Source: Lachnospiraceae bacterium (GTDB lineage Bacteria; Bacillota; Clostridia; Lachnospirales; Lachnospiraceae). Taken from it: a stretch of 39,389 bases of DNA. The translations under genes and the position numbers were made by a program. Under the pieces are notes generated by a model. That model searched no databases. It saw nothing but the letters and a program-made list of their open reading frames with translations, and was not told where the DNA came from. Shown here piece by piece: positions 33,690-39,389 of this stretch. The stretch is from NCBI GenBank assembly GCA_022781985.1, contig JALESH010000042.1:1-39389 (forward strand). Reading direction: 5' to 3'. The stretch's first letter is position 1, and every line of letters starts with the position of its first letter.

Positions 33690-34796
33690 CTATATTTCAA
33701 TCAGTTCATATTTATCGCTGCCGATCCCCAGCTTTACTCCATGCTCAATAGCAGATCTCCAGTTGGTCTGCGGTGCAGAATCCGTAAAGTGATCATGATG
33801 GACATGGGGCATGCGGTCCAGCTGGCTGTGGGCGATGATGGGCTGTTTATTCACTGCATCCGCACAGGCCAGATCCAGAGCAACCGGATCGAAGGAAGCA
33901 AACATTCCCACATCAGGTACTATGGGGATATCATTTTCCGCATGGCAGTCACAGTTGGGAGATACATCCACCACCAGACTGATATGGAAATGAGGCCGTT
34001 GCGCCAGAACTGCCTTGGTATATTCCGCAATCTTCCTGTTCAGGATATCGTTGGACTCGTCACCGGCAGCCTCTATGGCATCGGTGGGACATACTCCGAT
34101 ACAGCGGCCGCAGCCTACACATTTATCCTGATCAATGCCTGCCTTTCCGTCTGAAACAGAAGGCGCATCGTGGGCACATATCCTGATACAGCGGCCGCAG
34201 CCAATGCAGGGATCCTGGTTCACATAGGGCTTGCCCGCACTGTGCATCTCCATCTTGCCTGCCCTGGAGCCGCAGCCCATACCGATATTTTTCAGTGCGC
34301 CTCCGAAGCCTGTAGCCTCATGGCCCTTAAAATGATTTAAAGAAATCATAATATCCGCATCCATGACAGCACGGCCTATCTTTGCCTCTTTTATATATTC
34401 TCCGCCCTCCACGGGCACCAGTACCTCATCGGTTCCCTTCAGCCCATCGGCAATGATCACATGGCAGCCTGCAGAAAAAGGAGAAAATCCATTCTGATAT
34501 GCAGCCTCCAGATGATCTAGGGCATTTTTCCTGCCTCCTACATACAGGGTGTTGCAGTCTGTCAGGAAAGGCTTTCCTCCCAGCTCCTTTATCACCTTCA
34601 CCACAACAGCCGCATAATTTGGCCTTAAATAGGCCAGATTTCCCGGCTCGCCGAAGTGCATCTTAATGGCGACATATTTATTGTAAAAATCAATCTCCCC
34701 GATCCCCGCCGTCCTGATCAAACGCTCCAGCTTCTGGGGAAGATTCTCTTGAAATGATGTTCTCATATTGGTATAGTAAACCTTTGATTCAGCCAT
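33690..34796 (-). CDS. DUF362 protein with two 4Fe-4S ferredoxin clusters
   Basis: This 368-residue cytoplasmic iron-sulfur protein has an N-terminal DUF362 portion (YVAIKMHFGEPGN, LTDCNTLYVGGRKNALDHL, MISLNHFKGHEATGFGGALKNIGMGCGS). Two tandem 4Fe-4S motifs follow, CIGCGRCIRICAHDAP and CVGCGRCIGVCPTDAI, then the C-terminal DUF362 half with SPNCDCHAENDIPIVPDVGMFASFDPVALD. The ferredoxin pair is inserted inside DUF362, the usual layout in anaerobes. Function is unknown; a redox role is likely. The start at 34796 is preferred, with GGAGG six bases before it. Its promoter region carries three copies of a 9-mer. Confidence 0.88.
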   Translation of the reverse strand: MAESKVYYTNMRTSFQENLPQKLERLIRTAGIGEIDFYNKYVAIKMHFGEPGNLAYLRPNYAAVVVKVIKELGGKPFLTDCNTLYVGGRKNALDHLEAAYQNGFSPFSAGCHVIIADGLKGTDEVLVPVEGGEYIKEAKIGRAVMDADIMISLNHFKGHEATGFGGALKNIGMGCGSRAGKMEMHSAGKPYVNQDPCIGCGRCIRICAHDAPSVSDGKAGIDQDKCVGCGRCIGVCPTDAIEAAGDESNDILNRKIAEYTKAVLAQRPHFHISLVVDVSPNCDCHAENDIPIVPDVGMFASFDPVALDLACADAVNKQPIIAHSQLDRMPHVHHDHFTDSAPQTNWRSAIEHGVKLGIGSDKYELIEI

Positions 34797-34841
34797 GTCA
34801 TCCTCCATTCTTCCAATCATTTTAAAATACAAAATGAAAAA

Positions 34842-34932
34842 GGTGTTAAGCCTTCATCATCCAACAAAGACTTTACACCATGAGCTGCCTATCTGTCTTT
34901 ATATTATAGCGGATTAGAACAGAGGTGTAAAG
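34842..34932. repeat. Three copies of a GGTGTAAAG-type 9-mer around the DUF362 promoter
   Basis: GGTGTTAAGCCTT (34842-34854) and GGTGTAAAGCCTT (34924-34936) are direct repeats differing by one base. Between them CTTTACACC (34871-34879) is the exact inverse of the second copy's first nine bases. One copy covers the -35 box; the other two lie in the transcribed leader. They look like binding sites for a regulator or parts of an RNA structure. Confidence 0.6.
34903..34931 (-). promoter_or_regulatory. Promoter of the DUF362 gene
   Basis: On the minus strand TTTACA (34926-34931) and consensus TATAAT (34903-34908) are 17 bases apart, about 107 bases before the start codon, leaving a long leader. 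Confidence 0.65.
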
Positions 34933-34976
34933 CCTTTATTGGTTCTGTGGGAAATTTGTATATAAAAAAACATCTT

Positions 34977-35005
34977 TTGTAATAATAAAAACTCTATGAT
35001 ATAAT
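34977..35005 (+). promoter_or_regulatory. Promoter of the MBOAT operon
   Basis: TTGTAA (34977-34982) and consensus TATAAT (35000-35005) are 17 bases apart, 38 bases before the acyltransferase start. Confidence 0.65.
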
Positions 35006-35043
35006 GTCCCCATAAAAAAATCCGGAAAGGTATCATTTACAAC

Positions 35044-36540
35044 ATGCTGTTTAATTCCTATATATTCCTTTTTCTATTTCTTCCTATGGCTCTTCTGGGA
35101 TGGTACGGACTGAATAAACTCCGAAAATACGAACTGGCTAAGTTTTTCCTGTCCGGTATGTCCCTTTGGTTCTATGGTTATTTTAATACCTATTATCTGC
35201 TGGTCATCATCTTCAGCATCCTGACCAACTATCTTCTAAGCTATCTGATGACCCTTACCCATGGAAGGGCTGCCCGGCGTCTGGGCCTGTCCGGCGGTAT
35301 CGGCTTTAATCTGGCTGTGCTGTTTTACTTTAAATACTATGACTTTTTTATTGAAAATATCAATCTCCTATTCCATACTGACTTTAACCTGAAGCACATA
35401 CTGCTGCCTCTGGGCATCAGCTTTTTTACCTTCCAGCAGCTTTCCTTCATCATAGACCGCTGTATGGGCAGGTCGGAGCATTATTCCTTTGTGGACTATC
35501 TCACCTTTGTCACCTTCTTCCCCCAGCTTATAGCAGGTCCTATTGTACTGCACACAGAAATCATTCCCCAGTTTAAGGATCCTGAAAGGAAAAGCTTCCG
35601 GATTGAAAATTTTGTAAAAGGCCTCTGCTTATTTATACTGGGACTTGCCAAAAAGGTGCTGCTGGCGGATACATTGGCCCTGGCTGTGAACTTCGGTTTT
35701 GCCCAGACCTATTTTCTGGACTCACCCTCTGCCCTGTTGGTGATCCTGGCCTATACCTTCCAAATTTATTTTGATTTCAGCGGCTACAGCGATATGGCCA
35801 TGGGACTGGCCGGCCTGTTCAATATCCGGCTTCCTGTAAATTTCAACTCACCCTATAAGGCCTGCAGTGTGAGGGAGCTTTGGCAGCGCTGGCACATGAC
35901 CCTGTCCCGTTTTTTTATCACCTATGTATACATTCCTCTGGGCGGCAGCAAAAAGAGCCGGGGCAGAACCCTGCTCAATACCATGGTCATCTTTATGCTG
36001 AGCGGTCTGTGGCACGGTGCCAACTGGACCTACGTGGCCTGGGGTACCATGCAGGGCCTGCTGGTCATATGGGAAAACCTGGGGATAGTAGGGATAAGAG
36101 GAACAGAGGAAAAGACACCCTCCCGATTCCATATACCGAAATGGATGGGATGGATTTTTACATTTTCTTTTTTTAACCTGTCCCTGTTTTTCTTCAGAAG
36201 CGAAAATATGGCTTCTGCCCTCCAGATGTTTAAAAATCTGTTCTCTCTGCGGAATACAGGCTACATCCGCAAGCTGGCCGCCAGCATGGATATACCGGAG
36301 TTCTATCTTTTTGAACAGGCCGTCAGCCTACTGGCTCCCGAACTGCTCTCCGGTGCCTATATACTACTGCTTCTGCTTCTTCTGGCTGTCAGTGCCTTTA
36401 TACTGACCCGGAAAAATTCTCTGCAGATTGTGGAAGCTGCCAGCTATGATTCCGGGTTCTGCTGGTGCATCACTCTCCTGTTTATCTGGTCCCTGATTTC
36501 CTTTTCCCAGGTAAGCACCTTTATTTATTTTAACTTCTGA
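35044..36540 (+). CDS. MBOAT-family O-acyltransferase (AlgI/DltB-like)
   Basis: This 498-residue polytopic membrane enzyme moves acyl groups, typically acetyl, across the membrane onto extracellular glycans. It begins LFNSYIFLFLFLPMALLGWYGL and has the AlgI-like segments LPLGISFFTFQQLSFIIDRC, LTFVTFFPQLIAGPIV and DFSGYSDMAMGLAGLF. Also present are RELWQRWHMTLSRFFITYVYIPLGGS (His284) and the catalytic-His motif LSGLWHGANWTYVAWG (His324). In this family it works with a secreted or anchored partner, supplied by the next gene 54 bases downstream. Whether the acceptor is peptidoglycan, a wall polysaccharide or teichoic acid is not visible. The AAAGG before the start is 13 bases away, so initiation may be weak. 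Confidence 0.92.
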   Translation: MLFNSYIFLFLFLPMALLGWYGLNKLRKYELAKFFLSGMSLWFYGYFNTYYLLVIIFSILTNYLLSYLMTLTHGRAARRLGLSGGIGFNLAVLFYFKYYDFFIENINLLFHTDFNLKHILLPLGISFFTFQQLSFIIDRCMGRSEHYSFVDYLTFVTFFPQLIAGPIVLHTEIIPQFKDPERKSFRIENFVKGLCLFILGLAKKVLLADTLALAVNFGFAQTYFLDSPSALLVILAYTFQIYFDFSGYSDMAMGLAGLFNIRLPVNFNSPYKACSVRELWQRWHMTLSRFFITYVYIPLGGSKKSRGRTLLNTMVIFMLSGLWHGANWTYVAWGTMQGLLVIWENLGIVGIRGTEEKTPSRFHIPKWMGWIFTFSFFNLSLFFFRSENMASALQMFKNLFSLRNTGYIRKLAASMDIPEFYLFEQAVSLLAPELLSGAYILLLLLLLAVSAFILTRKNSLQIVEAASYDSGFCWCITLLFIWSLISFSQVSTFIYFNF

Positions 36541-36594
36541 CGGAAGGATTTCATGCAATTTTTCAAAGTTAAGCAAGAATGGAGGACTTTATCC

Positions 36595-37689
36595 ATGTCA
36601 CAGACATCTGTTCCTGAAAAAGCTGCGGCACAGAACTTTGCAGCCTGTTTTTTTAAACGTACTGCCCTGCTCATGCTGCTTATCGGTACAGCGGTGGTAC
36701 TCATCGATCCCTTTTACCACTATCATAAGCCCTGGTTCGGCCTGAAGGCAGTTCTCACCGACAAGGAATATCAATGCATCGGTTCCCTGCGCAATTTTGA
36801 CTATGACAGCCTGATAGCAGGCTCCTCAGTGGCCGAAAACTACTATAACGGCTGGTTCGATCAGGGCTTTGGCTGTACCACAGCGAAGGCCATCCGCTCC
36901 TATGGCGCTACCGCCGATCTTTGCTATCTGCTGGATGCGGCCTACGAGGAGCACGACCTGAAATATGTATTTTACAACATGGACACCGCTTCCCTGTGTG
37001 CAGAGCCTGTACCCTCATACGAAATAACAGGATGCCCCATGTATCTGTATAACAAAAATTATCTGGATGATGTAAAATATCTGTATAACAAAGGAGTTCT
37101 CTTTGAGAAAATCCCCCACATGATCGCCCTGTCCACCATCGGAGACTACGATGAAAACGATTCCTACAACTGGGCTCAGTGGAAGGAATTCACAGAGAGC
37201 CAGACCCTGCGGCTGTATGCCCGCCAGCCCGAGATATCCCCTATGAAACCAAAGGATTTTTACCGGGAAAATCTGGAGGCTAATATGGATCTTGTCACCT
37301 CTCTGATCGAAACTCATCCCGAAACGAAATACAAGATATTTTTCCCTCCCTACTCTATGCTCTGGTGGGACAATATTTACCGCACCGGAGATCTGGAAGC
37401 CTATATCTATAACATGGAGCAGGCTATGGGACAGCTCCTTACCTATGAAAATGTGGAAATCTATTATTTTCAGGATGAAAAGGATATGATTACCGACCTG
37501 GACAACTACATGGATACCCTTCATTTTACTCAGGATATCAATCAATATATGGCTGAACAGATCATCTCCGGCAGAGACCGGCTGACATTGGATAACTACA
37601 GGCAGATTCTGTCGGAGATGAAAGAATTTGCTTATGAAATTGTGAATAAATTAATTCTTCCTTATGAAGATCGGATCGGAGTAGGATAA
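36595..37689 (+). CDS. Membrane-anchored SGNH-like acylation partner protein
   Basis: This 364-residue protein has one N-terminal transmembrane helix (about residues 21-38), then an extracellular domain. It has a serine motif LIAGSSVAENYY (Ser77/Ser78) and, near the C terminus, DTLHFT (Asp307, His310), a layout like the SGNH hydrolase/AlgJ-AlgX-DltD partners of MBOAT acyltransferases. The remaining family blocks are not clear, so assignment rests on these motifs and on position. The start at 36595 has GGAGG nine bases upstream; an earlier frame from 36553 lacks one. It probably takes the acyl group from the MBOAT protein and attaches it to a wall glycan. It converges on the next gene with six bases between stops. 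Confidence 0.75.
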   Translation: MSQTSVPEKAAAQNFAACFFKRTALLMLLIGTAVVLIDPFYHYHKPWFGLKAVLTDKEYQCIGSLRNFDYDSLIAGSSVAENYYNGWFDQGFGCTTAKAIRSYGATADLCYLLDAAYEEHDLKYVFYNMDTASLCAEPVPSYEITGCPMYLYNKNYLDDVKYLYNKGVLFEKIPHMIALSTIGDYDENDSYNWAQWKEFTESQTLRLYARQPEISPMKPKDFYRENLEANMDLVTSLIETHPETKYKIFFPPYSMLWWDNIYRTGDLEAYIYNMEQAMGQLLTYENVEIYYFQDEKDMITDLDNYMDTLHFTQDINQYMAEQIISGRDRLTLDNYRQILSEMKEFAYEIVNKLILPYEDRIGVG

Positions 37690-37695
37690 CTCCCT

Positions 37696-38094
37696 TTACT
37701 CAGCTGCTGTGGTCTCAGCTTCTGCAGCCTCATCTGCTGTGGTAGCCTCTGCTGCATTCAGCGTCTCTTCTGCCATGCCTGCATCTTCTGCTGCTGTATC
37801 TGTAACTGCCTCACTTCCTGTCGCTGCCGCGTCCTCTGCCGCAGGCTCTGTCACTGCGGCATCTGTTGCTGCCGCATCTGTTGCTGCTGCATCCTCTGCT
37901 GCAGTATCTGTGACTGCAGTATCAGTCACTGCATCCTCTGCTGCTGTGTCTTCAGCAGGGATCTCATCCCCAACCGTTGTTTCAGACTCTACTGCTGTAT
38001 CATCTGTGATCGCTGTCTCAGTACTTCCGCAGGCCATCATCAGGGCTGCACATGTTGCTGCTGCTGTTAAAAGCATAACTACTTTCTTTTTCAT
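37696..38094 (-). CDS. Low-complexity Ala/Thr/Asp/Glu-rich lipoprotein
   Basis: This 132-residue exported protein has a lipoprotein signal peptide (MKKKVVMLLTAAATCAALMMAC; predicted lipid-attached Cys22). The mature part is composed almost only of Ala, Thr, Asp, Glu and Val. Residues 50-104 follow a five-residue rhythm, A-[AV]-[TE]-[DE]-x. The acidic, disordered character suggests a flexible surface tether or a bulk acidic coat protein; no catalytic domain is present. GGAGGAG precedes the ATG at 38094; an earlier start at 38136 has no signal sequence. The opposite strand is also open over the repeats because of the biased codons. Confidence 0.75.
   Translation of the reverse strand: MKKKVVMLLTAAATCAALMMACGSTETAITDDTAVESETTVGDEIPAEDTAAEDAVTDTAVTDTAAEDAAATDAAATDAAVTEPAAEDAAATGSEAVTDTAAEDAGMAEETLNAAEATTADEAAEAETTAAE
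37783..37947 (-). repeat. Degenerate 15-bp (five-codon) tandem repeats in the lipoprotein gene
   Basis: About eleven imperfect copies encode pentapeptides such as AVTDT, AAEDA and AATDA. Adjacent identical units (AVTDT twice, AATDA twice) point to growth by slippage or unequal exchange. Confidence 0.75.
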
Positions 38095-38196
38095 AATTTT
38101 CTCCTCCTGAAAATGAAAAATAAATTGTTCTGCCATTCCCCCTTATGTATATTTAGGGTTATATGAACGGCTTTTAAACATCATATGTCATATTTG

Positions 38197-38213
38197 TGTT
38201 CAAAATGTGAACA
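38197..38213. promoter_or_regulatory. Inverted repeat in the lipoprotein/exonuclease divergent region
   Basis: TGTTCA-AAATG-TGAACA is a perfect 6-5-6 palindrome in the 260-base AT-rich divergent region. It may be an operator for the lipoprotein gene; a TTGACA for the exonuclease side lies at 38284-38289, with only a weak -10 after it. Confidence 0.4.
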
Positions 38214-38356
38214 AATTATTTATAATTTATGAATACCTGTTTTTTGATTTACAAACTGTTTATTTATATATAAACTGTAATTGTTGACATACAGGCTCTG
38301 AATGCATGTATTCACTCAGAACAATTAATAATATGTTCCACAGAAAGGATTTATGT

Positions 38357-39109
38357 ATGAAATTAATATCTTGGAATGTAAATGGCCTCCGTGCCTGTGT
38401 AGGCAAGGGCTTTCTTGATTTTTTCCACGAAGCGGATGCGGATATTTTCTGCCTGCAGGAAACAAAGCTGCAGGAGGGACAGATCGATCTGGAGCTGCCA
38501 GGCTACTTCCAATACTGGAACTATGCAGAAAAAAAGGGCTATTCCGGCACAGCTGTCTTTACAAAAAAAGAACCTCTCTCCTCTGCCTTTGGCATCGGGA
38601 TAGAGGAACATGACCATGAGGGCCGTGTTATTACATTAGAATATGAAGATTTCTATATGGTAACAGTGTATACACCCAACTCCCAGAACGAGCTTGCCAG
38701 GCTTCCCTACCGTATGCGATGGGAAGAGGATTTTCTGACTTATTTAAAAAATCTGGAAAAGAAGAAGCCCGTCATCTTCTGCGGAGATTTAAATGTGGCC
38801 CATAAGGAAATCGACTTAAAAAATCCCAAAACCAACCGCAGAAATGCAGGCTTTACAGACGAAGAAAGAGAAAAATTTACCATACTTACCCAATCCGGCT
38901 TTACAGACAGCTTTCGTTATTTCTATCCTGATAAGGAGGAGATTTATTCCTGGTGGTCCTATCGCTTCAGTGCCAGGGCAAAAAATGCCGGTTGGCGTAT
39001 CGACTACTTTGTGGTATCAGACAGCCTTAGGGACAGGATGGAGGATGCCCTGATCTACACGGATATCCTGGGATCAGACCATTGTCCCGTAGGACTCATC
39101 CTGAAGTAG
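38357..39109 (+). CDS. Exodeoxyribonuclease III (ExoA/XthA family AP endonuclease)
   Basis: This 250-residue DNA repair enzyme cuts at abasic sites and removes 3' blocks. It has [19 protein letters not shown] (Asn7), FCLQETKLQ (Glu35, metal), [49 protein letters not shown] and the C-terminal [11 protein letters not shown] (Asp241, His242 dyad). GAAAGGA precedes the ATG at 38357; a longer frame from 38306 begins in the promoter region. Its last 14 bases overlap the convergent gene at the window edge. Confidence 0.95.
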   Translation: MKLISWNVNGLRACVGKGFLDFFHEADADIFCLQETKLQEGQIDLELPGYFQYWNYAEKKGYSGTAVFTKKEPLSSAFGIGIEEHDHEGRVITLEYEDFYMVTVYTPNSQNELARLPYRMRWEEDFLTYLKNLEKKKPVIFCGDLNVAHKEIDLKNPKTNRRNAGFTDEEREKFTILTQSGFTDSFRYFYPDKEEIYSWWSYRFSARAKNAGWRIDYFVVSDSLRDRMEDALIYTDILGSDHCPVGLILK

Positions 39110-39389
39110 GGGAAGGATTTGAAGACAGGAGCTGCTGCAGCTCCGGAGACCCGTCATAGTAATGCAGCAGCAGCTGGACTACCCTGGTATAGCTGCGGAT
39201 TCCGTCCTCTATGCCATTGAAAACCATTGTGGTCTCCGTAAATTTATCGGAAACCTTATCTACTATCTCCGTACGGATCACTGCCCTTTCCTCCACCTCT
39301 TCCCAGGTTTCTTTTTCCAGAAAAACATTATCCTGAGAAACCTGAGAGGAAATGCCTGGATGGGAGGCATACAGGGCATCATCCCTGCC
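39096..39389 (-). CDS. Unrecognised protein, C-terminal 97 residues only
   Basis: The frame is open from the window edge to a TGA at 39096. The visible part is soluble and helical, starting [16 protein letters not shown], then [52 protein letters not shown] and a loose Ser/Pro tail. I do not recognise the family. The N terminus lies outside the window, so the internal GTG at 39296 is not taken as the start. It overlaps the 3' end of the exonuclease gene by 14 bases in convergent orientation. Confidence 0.6.
   Translation of the reverse strand, partial: GRDDALYASHPGISSQVSQDNVFLEKETWEEVEERAVIRTEIVDKVSDKFTETTMVFNGIEDGIRSYTRVVQLLLHYYDGSPELQQLLSSNPSPTSG

Noticed and set aside
37678..37693. Short inverted repeat GGAGT/ACTCC between the convergent acylation-partner and lipoprotein genes
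   Set aside because: The stem is only five pairs with a poor U-run, too weak to call a terminator.
37709..38110. Plus-strand open frame of 133 Ala/Ser/Val residues
   Set aside because: It mirrors the repeat codons of the minus-strand lipoprotein gene, which has the signal peptide and a GGAGGAG site; the plus frame has neither.
1..39389. tRNA, rRNA, CRISPR arrays, insertion sequences, prophage
   Set aside because: I looked for clover-leaf-like sequences, regularly spaced repeats, transposase or integrase motifs and flanking inverted repeats and found none that would stand.

Overview
The window looks like a chromosomal segment of a spore-forming Clostridia bacterium, most likely Lachnospiraceae. 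This rests on several things: spore maturation genes spmA and spmB, a PerR plus reverse-rubrerythrin pair, a Bacillus/Clostridia-type yaaO...yaaR-holB-ricT-trmN6-rsmI cluster, strong GGAGG ribosome binding sites, sigma-A promoters of the TTGACA/TATAAT type, and many proteins of a Gram-positive surface (SLH domains, YkuD transpeptidase, lipoproteins). Most of it is core genome. I see no tRNA, rRNA, CRISPR array, insertion sequence or prophage.

Left part (1-7000, minus strand): a broken clostripain-family protease gene, an O-antigen-ligase-like membrane protein, an AI-2E/YtvI-type permease, an RluA pseudouridine synthase, and an OmpR-type two-component pair. At 7048-8163 on the plus strand, a sigma-A promoter with a PerR-like operator drives perR and a reverse rubrerythrin, closed by a clear terminator. 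Next come an unknown 167-aa protein and luxS-mtnN, which together detoxify S-adenosylhomocysteine and make the AI-2 precursor.

Middle (10041-15810, minus): a tightly coupled pair made of an ABC-class ATPase (PF09818 type) with an RG-rich linker and a membrane-anchored Mrr-fold nuclease. Then spmB and spmA, normally neighbours, are held apart by a chemoreceptor gene and an 87-aa unknown. The plus-strand gene at 15983 encodes a lipoprotein.

From 25009 down to 16866 (minus) runs a long compact gene array: HD-domain protein, Orn/Lys/Arg decarboxylase, pyruvate kinase, a guanylate-kinase-like P-loop protein in the place where Bacillus has tmk, yaaR, holB, ricT, trmN6 and rsmI, ending at a bidirectional terminator. 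Upstream lie an L,D-transpeptidase, a truncated azlD remnant, a large LRR/SLH surface protein, a D-2-hydroxyacid dehydrogenase, glucose-6-phosphate isomerase and an unknown membrane protein.

Right part (32400-39389): a stand-alone murG, a ferredoxin-domain DUF362 protein whose promoter is surrounded by a repeated 9-mer, an MBOAT acyltransferase with a partner protein carrying SGNH-like motifs, a low-complexity Ala/Thr/Asp lipoprotein, exodeoxyribonuclease III, and the 3' part of an unrecognised gene running off the window.

The best candidate for an under-described system is the ATPase/Mrr-nuclease pair at 10041-12240. The clearest evolutionary events are the multiply damaged protease gene, the split spmA/spmB locus with an aberrant spmB start, and the azlD stump.
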